Assembly: GCA_945878745.1 (NCBI GenBank)
Contig: CAMDVY010000064.1
Location: 1 to 10,303 of the forward strand
Length of the DNA stretch: 10,303 nucleotides
Origin: Klebsiella pneumoniae
GTDB lineage: Bacteria > Pseudomonadota > Gammaproteobacteria > Pseudomonadales > Azotimanducaceae
Direction of reading: 5' to 3'
Shown here: in pieces, positions 1-6,111 of the stretch
Layout: each line of letters begins with the position of its first letter
How positions within the stretch are numbered: the stretch's first letter is position 1
Notes under the pieces: generated by a model
The model's input: only the letters and a program-made list of their open reading frames with translations
What the model was told of the DNA's origin: nothing
Databases searched by the model: none
Program-made: the position numbers and the translations under genes

Positions 1-77
1 ACCCCTTTCGCCCGCTGCACGACATCATCGATAGTCGCCCGTGTGCCGTCTGCCCCGATCATGATGCCAATACGCAT
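1..77 (-). CDS. Luciferase-like (LLM) oxidoreductase, N-terminal fragment, probably F420-dependent
   Basis: Only the first 25 codons are inside the window; the gene continues past the left edge. The peptide begins MRIGIMIGADG and continues with a TIDDVVQRAK stretch. This is the first beta strand, glycine-rich turn and first helix seen at the start of F420-dependent luciferase-like monooxygenase TIM barrels, which read MRIG(L/I)...G...(L/I)DD(L/V)V..A. The start is well fixed: ATG at 77-75 follows a GGAGGG ribosome binding site (complement of 84-89) with a 6-nt gap. It is transcribed divergently from the MmcQ/YjbR gene. Family knowledge: these enzymes use reduced F420 (some use FMNH2) for hydride transfer to or from small organic substrates. 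The nearby F420 biosynthesis operon supports the F420 reading. With so little sequence the exact subfamily is uncertain, and an FMN-dependent LLM protein is possible. Confidence 0.6.
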   Translation of the reverse strand, partial: MRIGIMIGADGTRATIDDVVQRAKG

Positions 78-201
78 ACTTAACCCTCCGGTTTGTAGAA
101 CTGAACCAAGGACAGGAGAGTACTGCATTTTCAGCGTTTGACGTATCGCTCACTGTGCCACCGCTGGAGTAGGCTAACCCGTGAATGTCGGGAGAAATGA
201 A

Positions 202-987
202 ATGGCAGAAAAGCGCTTGAAACCGGTCAAGACCGTGCTCGATGCGGTGCGGGAAATCTGTCTGCACTTGCCGGAAACTACCGAGGTAATCTCCCACGGC
301 TTCCCCAACTTTCGTGTTGCTGACAAAACCTTCGCGACGTTTTCGGTGAATCACCACGGCGACGGTCGTGTTGCCCTGCTGCTGGCGATGGGGCCAGGTG
401 CGCAGCTCTACCATGTCACCATCGAACCTCAATACTATTTCATTCCGCCGTACGTCGGGTCACGTGGCTGGGTAGGCATCGAACTCAACAAGCGTTTATC
501 GTGGAAGACCGTCGCCTTGCGGGTGTGGGAAGCCTATGAGTGGATCGCGCCGGGGCGACTGAAGGAAGCCATGCCCCCGGTCATTCGGATTACCGCACCC
601 AAGCCGATGACGGCCGCGAATATTGATCCAATGAGCCCGGCTCGCATCCAGAAAACCCTGAAACGGCTTGCGTCCATCTGCCTTGCGCTGCCGGAAACAA
701 GCGCGTCCACAAGTTTCGGCAATCCCGTCTGGGTGGCCGGCAAGAAGACCTTCGCACAGGCGTGGCGTTATGGAGGCCAGTTGAAACTGGCATTCTGGGT
801 AGGACCGGATCGACAGGATGCGCTGATCATGGACCCTCGTTACTCCCTGCCCAACTATATGGCGCACAACGGCTGGATAGCGCTGGATGCTGAACACAGT
901 GTGGATTGGGATGAGGTTGAATCCCTGGTGTTCGATAGCTACAGACACTTTGCGCTGAAGCGAATGCTGGACCTCGTATCGCATTGA
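202..987 (+). CDS. Tandem MmcQ/YjbR-like (DUF419) double-domain protein
   Basis: The 261-residue protein has two copies of an MmcQ/YjbR-type fold joined by a Pro/Ala/Met-rich linker at about 121-147. Copy 1 is residues 11-120 and copy 2 is about 148-256. Both carry the same landmarks in order: a helix ending in LPET (23-26 and 163-166), a strand with a KTFA core (42-45 and 182-185), a P-x-Y-x2-P-x-Y element (PQYYFIPPY in copy 1, PRYSLPNY in copy 2), then GW (89-90 and 224-225), a Trp-led helix and a closing Tyr-containing helix. Members are usually single-domain, about 110-120 residues, with a CyaY-like fold; they are often called DNA-binding by homology, with no established biochemical role. 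I chose ATG 202 because GGAG at 191-194 lies 7 nt upstream. The in-frame GTG at 181 has no good ribosome binding site. It is probably monocistronic. No enzymatic residues are evident. Confidence 0.85.
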   Translation: MAEKRLKPVKTVLDAVREICLHLPETTEVISHGFPNFRVADKTFATFSVNHHGDGRVALLLAMGPGAQLYHVTIEPQYYFIPPYVGSRGWVGIELNKRLSWKTVALRVWEAYEWIAPGRLKEAMPPVIRITAPKPMTAANIDPMSPARIQKTLKRLASICLALPETSASTSFGNPVWVAGKKTFAQAWRYGGQLKLAFWVGPDRQDALIMDPRYSLPNYMAHNGWIALDAEHSVDWDEVESLVFDSYRHFALKRMLDLVSH

Positions 988-1092
988 CCGGCCATTTTCC
1001 CGCCACATTGGGTCGGAGATAATCCAATCGGCGTCGCACCGGGCGTTAGATCAGGATTTGGAGGGGGAACCACGGCATACTTCGTTCGGACT

Positions 1093-1140
1093 CAACTCAT
1101 TCAACTCATTCAACTCAGTCAACTCAGTCAACTCAGTCAA
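1093..1140 (+). repeat. 9-bp tandem direct repeat in the MBL hydrolase leader
   Basis: Five exact-length 9-bp units follow each other: two of CAACTCATT (1093-1110) and three of CAACTCAGT (1111-1137), ending in a partial CAA (1138-1140). The two unit types differ at one base. The array ends 18 nt before the ATG at 1159. Because the unit is a multiple of three, it stays in frame with the downstream gene and reads Q-L-I/Q-L-S, but no ATG, GTG or TTG opens that frame upstream. Repeats of this kind change copy number by slippage, so it may tune the spacing or structure of the leader; that is inference. Confidence 0.85.
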
Positions 1141-1158
1141 GAAGAGAGAAACGAACAC

Positions 1159-2016
1159 ATGATCCAGTGGAAGATTGGCGACGTCACCATCAAACGCGTC
1201 GTCGAAATGGAAATGCCGGTTCCCTACCATCCTGAACACAGTTTCATCAAACAGGCGAAACCGGAAGTGCTGCGCGAAATGCCATGGTTGTATCCACACT
1301 TCGTCACCGATGATGGTGCGTTGAAGTTGTCCATTCATGCACTGGTGGTCGAAGCGCCTGGTCTGCGGCTGGTTGTCGATACCTGTGTCGGCAACGACAA
1401 ACCCCGTTCACTCCTGGGCGGTCAAGCGTTGCAAACCGGCTTTCTGCAAAGCCTGGCGGATGCCGGATGTCCAGCAGACACCGTCAACGCTGTCATCTGC
1501 ACGCACTTGCACGTGGACCATGTGGGCTGGAATACGATGTTGGTGGATGGCAAGTGGGTACCAACGTTTGCCAACGCACGCTACCTCATCGGCAAGCAGG
1601 AGTTTGCTCACTGGAGCGCCGAAGGGGACGAAGAACAGCAAACCATTCTCGGTGACTCCATCAAACCAATCTTCGACAAAGGTCTGGTGGATCTGGTGGA
1701 GATGAACCATGTCATCTCACCGGAAATCCGGCTGACACCGACCCCCGGCCACACACCCGGTCACGTCAGCGTGCTGATCGAGTCGAGAGGTGAACGGGCG
1801 ATGATCACGGGCGACATGCTGCATCATCCCTGCCAGTTCGGTCACCCGGAGTGGTCACCCAGCTTCGACAGTGATCCGGTCGCCGGCGCGGGAATGCGCC
1901 GGGTCGTGATGGAAACCGTTGCTGACCAGCCGATCCTTGTCATTGGCACTCACTTCGCGGCCCCTACCGGGGGGCATGTCCGTCGCGACGGCAACGCATT
2001 CCGCTTCGACGTCTGA
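1159..2016 (+). CDS. Metallo-beta-lactamase-fold metallo-hydrolase
   Basis: This 285-residue protein is a complete MBL-fold hydrolase of the COG0491 type. The signature T-H-L-H-V-D-H spans residues 115-121, giving H116, H118, D120 and H121 as metal ligands. Further ligands are expected at H202 (in PGHTPGH, 197-202), D219 (in TGDM, 217-220) and H265 (in IGTHF). This full set predicts a dinuclear metal site. The N-terminal IGDVTIKRVVE strand and the long segment before the motif resemble lactonase-like and methyl-parathion-hydrolase-like members, which cleave lactone, ester or phosphotriester bonds. I cannot choose the substrate. No signal peptide is visible, so it is probably cytoplasmic. The ATG at 1159 is preceded only by a weak GAGAG (1144-1148); a much stronger GGAGGGGG sits far upstream at 1060-1067. 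The gene converges with the OYE gene. It may be single or linked to neighbours by function only. Confidence 0.88.
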   Translation: MIQWKIGDVTIKRVVEMEMPVPYHPEHSFIKQAKPEVLREMPWLYPHFVTDDGALKLSIHALVVEAPGLRLVVDTCVGNDKPRSLLGGQALQTGFLQSLADAGCPADTVNAVICTHLHVDHVGWNTMLVDGKWVPTFANARYLIGKQEFAHWSAEGDEEQQTILGDSIKPIFDKGLVDLVEMNHVISPEIRLTPTPGHTPGHVSVLIESRGERAMITGDMLHHPCQFGHPEWSPSFDSDPVAGAGMRRVVMETVADQPILVIGTHFAAPTGGHVRRDGNAFRFDV

Positions 2017-2047
2017 TTCACCCATTTCATTTTTCCCCTTGGGGCGC

Positions 2048-2105
2048 GCGTCGGCAGGCTGCAGGTTAACTCTGATCAATCAGACTTTCCCTGGCCTGCC
2101 GACGC
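2048..2105. terminator. Convergent-gene hairpin (12-bp inverted repeat with inner stem), possible bidirectional terminator
   Basis: Perfect 12-bp arms, GCGTCGGCAGGC at 2048-2059 and its reverse complement at 2094-2105, enclose 34 nt. Inside lies a second perfect 6-bp stem with a 2-nt loop, TCTGAT-CA-ATCAGA at 2071-2084. The element sits between the stop of the MBL gene (2016) and the last codons of the OYE gene, so its right arm is coding for the OYE C-terminus. Position between convergent genes suggests a transcript 3'-end structure serving both. No clear U-tract follows on either strand, so a classical intrinsic terminator is not demonstrated. Confidence 0.4.
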
Positions 2106-3182
2106 CTCTTCCGCAACAAACCCTTTCCAGTTGCCCATGTAGTTGATGAACGTGGGGCTCAATCCTTCGTTGGCGAGGTACGCACGGCTTACGGGCGGTC
2201 GGCGCGGCATGAAACCAGGATTGGTTTGCAGCTGGGTTGGATAGTCGTGGTGAAGTATCGCCACCCGACCAAGCAATACGAAGTCTGCGCCATGCTCAAG
2301 CGCGCGCTCCGCATCGGCGGGATTGTGGATTTTCCCCGCAACACCCACAGGCACACCTTGTCGATCCAGGTCTGCAAACCAGCTGATGAGCGGTTGTGAT
2401 TTGAAAGCCTCTTCTTCAGGCAGCTTGAAACAGTCCCACAGGGAGAGATCAAGATAGTCAATCAGACCGGAATCGATCAGCTGTTGTGCAAACACGCGGA
2501 TTTCGCCCAGTTGCATGCCAAAGCGTTCCGGCGAGATTCGAATGCCCACATTGAAGTCCGGTCGGCACACCGCGCGAATGCCCTGCAGAATATCCATGAT
2601 CAATCGACTTCGATTCGCCAAAGAACCACCAAATCGATCTGTGCGCTGATTTGTTTCCGGGCTCAGGAACTGGCACAGGATGTAACCATGCGCGCCATGC
2701 AGTTCGACGCCTTGAAAACCAGCCAGCTCGGCGCGTTTTGCAGCAGCAATGAAGTCAGCCCCGAGTGCTTCTACTTCCGTCGTTGAAAGGCCTCGCGCAC
2801 CGGTTGACGGATCGTCTGAGGGGCATACCGGATCCTGCCCGACCAGGGCTTTTGGCGACCGGTTGCCAGCGTGGTGCAACTGGACGATCGCCAGGCTGTC
2901 ATGGCCGTTGATGGTGCGGGCGAGGTCGGTCAGTCCTTGGACATGCTGCTCACCAAATATTCCGAGCTGACCAGGAAATCCCTGGCCAACCGCCTGAACA
3001 TGGGCAGCACAGGTCATCGTTGCCCCAAACCCGCCCTTGGCGCGCAGCTTGAGCCAGTGGTGTTCCTCGTCGGATAACCGTCCATCTGCGTGACTCTGAC
3101 TGTTGGTCAGCGGTGCGAGCATGAAGCGGTTCTTCATGGCAGGTCCTCGTGGAAAACTCAGCGGTTCAAACAGTCGGCTCAC
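2076..3182 (-). CDS. Old Yellow Enzyme family NADH:flavin oxidoreductase
   Basis: This 368-residue FMN-binding TIM-barrel enzyme is full length for the family. Visible landmarks in order: LFEPLSF and KNRFMLAPLTN at the N-terminus (4-10, 17-27), with T26 at the position that tunes FMN; QLHHAGNR (101-108) on the strand near FMN; LHGAHGY (161-167), where H162 and H165 are the expected substrate-anchoring pair and Y167 the likely proton donor; then FLSPETNQRTDRFGGSLANR (172-191), the strongest family signature; and AGKI plus GADFVLLGR (282-285, 298-306) for the FMN phosphate. Known family chemistry is NAD(P)H-dependent reduction of activated C=C bonds or nitro groups. The 4Fe-4S and C-terminal NADH domains of 2,4-dienoyl-CoA reductase types are absent. 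I chose GTG 3182 because GGAG lies 5 nt upstream and the conserved LFEPL segment needs it; ATG 3137 would cut it off. The substrate is unknown. Confidence 0.92.
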   Translation of the reverse strand: MSRLFEPLSFPRGPAMKNRFMLAPLTNSQSHADGRLSDEEHHWLKLRAKGGFGATMTCAAHVQAVGQGFPGQLGIFGEQHVQGLTDLARTINGHDSLAIVQLHHAGNRSPKALVGQDPVCPSDDPSTGARGLSTTEVEALGADFIAAAKRAELAGFQGVELHGAHGYILCQFLSPETNQRTDRFGGSLANRSRLIMDILQGIRAVCRPDFNVGIRISPERFGMQLGEIRVFAQQLIDSGLIDYLDLSLWDCFKLPEEEAFKSQPLISWFADLDRQGVPVGVAGKIHNPADAERALEHGADFVLLGRVAILHHDYPTQLQTNPGFMPRRPPVSRAYLANEGLSPTFINYMGNWKGFVAEEASAGQGKSD

Positions 3183-3211
3183 GGATGCTCCCGGGTTGAA
3201 AAAAGCGGTGC

Positions 3212-3240
3212 ATTCTACATGCAGGATTCGTGTGTGGCAG
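3212..3240 (-). promoter_or_regulatory. Candidate sigma70-type promoter for the OYE gene
   Basis: Read on the minus strand, CTGCCA (complement of 3235-3240; four of six matches to TTGACA) is followed after 17 nt by TAGAAT (complement of 3212-3217; five of six matches to TATAAT). The predicted start near 3205 would leave a leader of about 22 nt that contains the GGAG ribosome binding site of the OYE gene. It lies in the divergent gap between the OYE and lipoprotein genes. This is a match by eye only. Confidence 0.35.
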
Positions 3241-3294
3241 GGCCTGGCCGACTGTGTTTACATGCCTCGACTTCGTGACCCGGGATTTTGCACC

Positions 3295-3600
3295 ATGCCC
3301 TCCAACATCAGCTTATTGCGGGCTCTCCAGCCGTTGCTATTGATCACCGCTCTGGTATCACTCTCGGCCTGTGCAGGGCGCATGAGTGGCAGAGTGCATT
3401 GTGACAACCTGGTGGATGCTGCCTGGAAAGAACTGGACCTCGCCAAGGCGCAGGGACTCGATGGCACGGTGAGCTATACCAAGGCTGCGAGCCTCATCGC
3501 AGCTGCAAAGGGCCAGCAGGTGATCGAGCGCTTCCCCAGCTGCATCAACAAGGCCAGGCGCGCGCGGGTGTATATCACCGAATCGCGCGCAGGAAGGTAA
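3295..3600 (+). CDS. Small hypothetical lipoprotein
   Basis: The 101-residue product starts with a short basic N-region (Arg9), a hydrophobic stretch (about 11-24) and a lipobox LSAC (23-26), so C26 should be lipidated and the signal peptide removed by Lsp. The residue after the cysteine is Ala, which in Gram-negatives favours sorting to the outer membrane. The mature part is about 75 residues, helical and charged, with motifs AAWKELDLAKAQG and VSYTKAASLI; two cysteines (C36, C83) could pair in the periplasm. I do not recognise a named family. ATG 3295 gives a normal signal peptide; an in-frame ATG at 3262 would add 11 residues and neither has a strong ribosome binding site (GGGA at 3282-3285 is the nearest). 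It is divergent from the OYE gene and its stop lies 12 nt from the convergent cupin gene. Confidence 0.7.
   Translation: MPSNISLLRALQPLLLITALVSLSACAGRMSGRVHCDNLVDAAWKELDLAKAQGLDGTVSYTKAASLIAAAKGQQVIERFPSCINKARRARVYITESRAGR
3558..3590. repeat. GC-rich hairpin at the 3' end of the lipoprotein gene
   Basis: GCGCGCG (3558-3564) can pair with CGCGCGC (3584-3590). An inner GGTG (3567-3570) can pair with CACC (3576-3579) around a 5-nt loop, with a small asymmetric bulge between the stems. It lies in the last codons of the lipoprotein gene, just before its convergence with the cupin gene. No U-tract follows, so a role in termination is only possible. Confidence 0.3.
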
Positions 3601-3612
3601 GCCCAAGCCAGA

Positions 3613-4296
3613 TCAGAGAGCCGGCTGCAGTGCTCCATGTGGGGATGCGTCGAGATCTGCCCAATGCAGGTTTACCGGCCCGCCGCAACTGAACAGGACA
3701 AACTCCACGCCGTCAGGTCCTGGCTCTTCCGGCCCATAACTGTAACCGCCCTTCACCTGGCGAATATCACCGGTGTAGTACTGTCCTTCAAAACCGAAGC
3801 GCATATCACCAGCCATGATGAAATAGAGCGTGTCGTAGTCGTGCCAGTGTTCTCCAGCCGTATAACTGGGAACAAATCTCGTCCGCAAGGCAGACAGGCC
3901 TCCTTCGAGAAGGACCTGCACAGGTTGTGTCGGCCGACCCACGGGGTCGACAAACTCCTGCCACGGCTTTGCTTCGCTGCCGATGTGCAGCGCATCGCTT
4001 TCTGGTTGGAGGTTCAGGGGCAAATCAAGTTGCGACCACGAACAACCAGATCCACCGGCAACAATCCTCAGCGCCTGCCTGCGCCAGACGAGATCACCAC
4101 GACCCAGACGCGTACCATCCTCGAGTACCGCAGCGCCTGTCTGGACCAGCGCAAAGCCGGTGAATTCACTGGTGATACGCGGGCTCAATCGAATCGCCGA
4201 TACGGGAAAAGGGTAGCTGAGCAGTGATTGTCGCTGTACGCCTGGGCTCATCGGCCGCCAATCCAGTTGGCCTGGTGAAATGTGTTGCCAGCTCAT
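3613..4296 (-). CDS. Cupin-domain protein
   Basis: The 227-residue protein has a recognisable C-terminal cupin. Motif 1 reads GEHWHDYDTLYFIMAGDMRFG (148-168), with H150 and H152 as metal ligands, but the usual Glu a few residues later is replaced (T156), and motif 2 (about 188-208) lacks the usual P-x-G-x2-H pattern. The N-terminal half (about 20-85) has short strands and turns that look like a degenerate second cupin barrel. This could be a metal-binding sensor, an isomerase or a dioxygenase-like protein with an altered site; the sequence does not decide. Its ATG overlaps the SDR stop (ATGA at 4296-4293) and a GGAGG lies 9 nt upstream inside the SDR gene, so translation is probably coupled. 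The two proteins may therefore act on the same compound or pathway. No signal peptide is seen; cytoplasmic. Confidence 0.75.
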   Translation of the reverse strand: MSWQHISPGQLDWRPMSPGVQRQSLLSYPFPVSAIRLSPRITSEFTGFALVQTGAAVLEDGTRLGRGDLVWRRQALRIVAGGSGCSWSQLDLPLNLQPESDALHIGSEAKPWQEFVDPVGRPTQPVQVLLEGGLSALRTRFVPSYTAGEHWHDYDTLYFIMAGDMRFGFEGQYYTGDIRQVKGGYSYGPEEPGPDGVEFVLFSCGGPVNLHWADLDASPHGALQPAL

Positions 4297-5069
4297 GCGA
4301 GTGATCCTCCGTCAACAGAAAGTATGGCGCCATTACAGTAGGTTGCCTTCACGCCCAGGAAGTAGATCGCATCAGCAACCTCATGCGCAGTGCCGGGACG
4401 CCCCATGGGGGAAACCATGTATCTCGTTGCTTCATTGGCAAACGGATTGAGCTCGGAATCGAGCACAGAACTCACCATGTCGGTATCGACAAACCCCGGT
4501 GCAATCACGTTGCTTCGCACACCAAAGCGCCCATAGGCCCTCGCCAGCGAACGGGTGAGATTGACGATGCCGGCTTTCGCAGTGGCATAGGTATGCGCAT
4601 CGTCCATGCCCTTGAGACCACCACCGCTGGATACGTTGACGATGCTTCCGCTGCCTTGTGCGCAAAAATGCTGGAGCGCCGCATGACACAGGAAGTACAC
4701 CGAATCCAGGTTGATACGAAGCACCTCGCGCCATTGATCGGCGGAGGTGTCCTTCAGCGCCGCCATGGAACCCGGGTTCGCCAGACCATAGTTCCAGCCA
4801 ACGCCCGCATTATTGACAAGCCAGCCAAAACCGCCGAGACCACAGGCTCGCTCGACTAGCAATCGAGCCGTACTCTCCAGACCCACATCACCACTCACGG
4901 CACTGATGTGGTGCGAATGCTCGCCAGCCATAACAGCAGTTTCATCGATCGCCGACTGCCGCCGGCCGTTCGCAATCACATTGAAGCCCGCCTCTGCAAA
5001 CCGCAGCGCACTGGCCCGGCCAATCCCGCTGCCGGCACCTGTGACGATCACCGTGCGTTGTTCTGTCAA
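4293..5069 (-). CDS. Short-chain dehydrogenase/reductase (SDR)
   Basis: From the TTG at 5069 the protein is 258 residues, the usual classical SDR size. Landmarks: TGAGSGIG (10-17) for the dinucleotide; NGRR (34-37), where the arginines favour NADP(H); NNAG (86-89); the catalytic set N120, S147 or S148, Y161 and K165 in Y-x-x-x-K; and PGFVDTDM (191-198) after the catalytic helix. The C-terminal SVDGG is typical. Known chemistry is reversible oxidation of an alcohol or reduction of a ketone; the substrate cannot be read off. The start is TTG because a perfect AAGGAGAT lies just upstream and the fold begins right after it; the longer in-frame GTG at 5102 would put 11 extra residues before the fold, with no visible ribosome binding site. 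The gene lies 33 nt after the membrane-protein gene and overlaps the cupin gene by 4 nt. Confidence 0.92.
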   Translation of the reverse strand: MTEQRTVIVTGAGSGIGRASALRFAEAGFNVIANGRRQSAIDETAVMAGEHSHHISAVSGDVGLESTARLLVERACGLGGFGWLVNNAGVGWNYGLANPGSMAALKDTSADQWREVLRINLDSVYFLCHAALQHFCAQGSGSIVNVSSGGGLKGMDDAHTYATAKAGIVNLTRSLARAYGRFGVRSNVIAPGFVDTDMVSSVLDSELNPFANEATRYMVSPMGRPGTAHEVADAIYFLGVKATYCNGAILSVDGGSLA

Positions 5070-5075
5070 CTGATC

Positions 5076-5083
5076 ATCTCCTT
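5076..5083 (-). promoter_or_regulatory. Strong ribosome binding site deciding a TTG start for the SDR
   Basis: The minus-strand sequence AAGGAGAT is a near-ideal Shine-Dalgarno site. It precedes TTG 5069-5067 by 6 nt (8 nt from the GGAG core). No other in-frame ATG or GTG lies at suitable spacing, so the less common TTG is the best start. Confidence 0.75.
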
Positions 5084-5102
5084 GAAAATCGGTTTGCCAC
5101 AC

Positions 5103-5528
5103 TCAGTCAAGCGCTGACAAAGACGCCTTGGTAGCCACCCTTACGTCATCAATCGCCTCGGAAATAGCCTTAACCGCTTCCGCACGCTCACCCAACGCAG
5201 ACCAGTTGGCTTCCCACACTTCCTTCAGTTTCGCCACCCGCTGCTGCACCTGTTCGGTCTGCAGTTGCCCGAGGTCCGACAACATCAGCACGTGCGCCCA
5301 GCCCTGCCTCGGATTGCCCATCGCTGGATCCTTGTCGTAGTGCGCGAAAAAAACCACGCGCTCCAGATTCGCGATTTCACGGATCGTCTCGAATCCTGCT
5401 GCGCGCAGATTTCGATTGCCCTCGGTTGCTTCATTGCGCCATGCGCCATAGGCAAAACTGCTGCATGCAATGATGATCGAGAGCAGTGCAATCTGGTTGC
5501 GCCGCAGCTGAGCCATCAATCCATCCAT
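5103..5528 (-). CDS. Small single-pass membrane protein, hypothetical
   Basis: The 141-residue protein has a short N-terminal basic segment (R9, R10), one hydrophobic helix at about residues 12-29 (IALLSIIIACSSFAYGAW core), and a charged remainder. The helix lacks a clear cleavage site, so an N-in signal anchor with the C-terminal part in the periplasm is likely. The region after about residue 75 has heptad-like leucines, alanines and glutamines that would form long helices or a coiled coil. I do not recognise a family. ATG 5528 is chosen because AGGA lies 8 nt upstream; ATG 5564 has no ribosome binding site and would lie at or before a TATGAT -10-like box (complement of 5560-5565). It is the first gene of the minus-strand set with the SDR and cupin, and is divergent from the PPOX-fold gene. 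Confidence 0.65.
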   Translation of the reverse strand: MDGLMAQLRRNQIALLSIIIACSSFAYGAWRNEATEGNRNLRAAGFETIREIANLERVVFFAHYDKDPAMGNPRQGWAHVLMLSDLGQLQTEQVQQRVAKLKEVWEANWSALGERAEAVKAISEAIDDVRVATKASLSALD

Positions 5529-5595
5529 CGAATTATTCCTGGTCCACTCATCCTGCACCATCATAGTTCAGCAGCCTTGCGGCCCGGTATGCCAC

Positions 5596-5624
5596 TCGAC
5601 CGATGCTCGAGAAGTCCGCACAAT
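5596..5624 (+). promoter_or_regulatory. Candidate promoter for the PPOX-F420 gene set
   Basis: TCGACC (5596-5601; four of six matches to TTGACA) and CACAAT (5619-5624; four of six matches to TATAAT) are separated by 17 nt. A start near 5631 would put the AAGGAG ribosome binding site (5637-5642) in a short leader. No better promoter was seen in the 54-nt gap before npdG, so this could drive the whole + strand unit. The match is weak and by eye. Confidence 0.25.
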
Positions 5625-5649
5625 CCTGAGTTCCTGAAGGAGATAATTG

Positions 5650-6111
5650 ATGACCACCGAATTCAAGGACCTTGAAGCCAGATTCCACGAAATCACGCAG
5701 CGTATTGTCTGGTGTACGGTCGCGACAGTGGATACCCAGGGTCGACCACGTTCCCGGATGCTGCATCCAGTCTGGGATGGCGCCACCGGCTGGATCGCCA
5801 CCGGCAGACATTCGCACAAGGCCAAACATCTATTGGCCAACCCCTACGTGTCCCTGACCTACTGGGATCCGAAACACGAACAGACCATGATCGACTGCAA
5901 GGCCGAGTGGCAGGATGACCCGGAAACGAAGGCATGGTTGTGGAAACTGCTCAAGACCACACCTGAGCCGGTCGGCTACGATCCTGCCCTGTTCTGGCCA
6001 TCCCATGAAGACGCGAACTTCGGCGCATTGAAGCTCACGCCATGGCGACTGGAGGTGTGGTCGCTGGCGGCGATGGCACAGGGCAAACCGGCTGATGTCT
6101 GGCGCCCATAG
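5650..6111 (+). CDS. PPOX-fold (pyridoxamine 5'-phosphate oxidase family) flavin/deazaflavin-dependent oxidoreductase
   Basis: This 153-residue protein has the split-barrel layout of the PPOX/FDOR superfamily: an N-terminal helix, strands WCTVATVDTQGRPRSRMLHPVW (about 21-42) with the typical R-x-R before the second strand, GWIATGRHSHKAKHLLANPYVSLTYWDP (about 47-74) including the K-x-x-x-L-x-x-N-P-x-V signature, then a helical insertion rich in Trp, and the closing strands KLTPWRLEVWSL. Family members bind FMN, F420, heme or biliverdin and act as oxidoreductases or ligand carriers. Its place immediately upstream of npdG and the cof genes makes an F420-binding (FDOR-B-like) role the most attractive reading, but that is inference. 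The start is ATG 5650, 7 nt after AAGGAG (5637-5642); the TTG at 5647 is too close. The gap to npdG is 54 nt. Confidence 0.85.
   Translation: MTTEFKDLEARFHEITQRIVWCTVATVDTQGRPRSRMLHPVWDGATGWIATGRHSHKAKHLLANPYVSLTYWDPKHEQTMIDCKAEWQDDPETKAWLWKLLKTTPEPVGYDPALFWPSHEDANFGALKLTPWRLEVWSLAAMAQGKPADVWRP

Noticed and set aside
138..175. Promoter for the MmcQ/YjbR gene from a good TTGACG box
   Set aside because: No -10-like sequence occurs 16-19 nt downstream.
496..1008. 170-codon minus-strand open frame opposite the MmcQ/YjbR gene
   Set aside because: It is antisense to a gene with clear domain motifs and reads as low-complexity His/Arg/Gly-rich sequence with no family features.
1093..1140. Short CRISPR-like array
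   Set aside because: The units are 9 bp and directly adjacent, with no spacers and no cas genes.
1051..1338. Minus-strand frame encoding an LTELTELNEL-like repeat peptide
   Set aside because: The peptide repeat is simply the complement of the 9-bp DNA repeat; most of the frame is antisense to the MBL gene.
2035..2044. CCCCTTGGGG next to a T-run as an intrinsic terminator
   Set aside because: The T-run precedes the palindrome on the plus strand, so it is on the wrong side for the MBL transcript; on the minus strand it becomes an A-run. The loop would be only 2 nt.
3637..4227. 196-codon plus-strand open frame opposite the cupin gene
   Set aside because: The opposite strand has cupin motifs, a ribosome binding site and a coupled start; the plus-strand product shows no recognisable motif.
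5101..5110. Another copy of the ACTCAGTCAA segment of the leader repeat
   Set aside because: A single 10-base match at the end of the membrane-protein gene, without flanking similarity, is likely chance.
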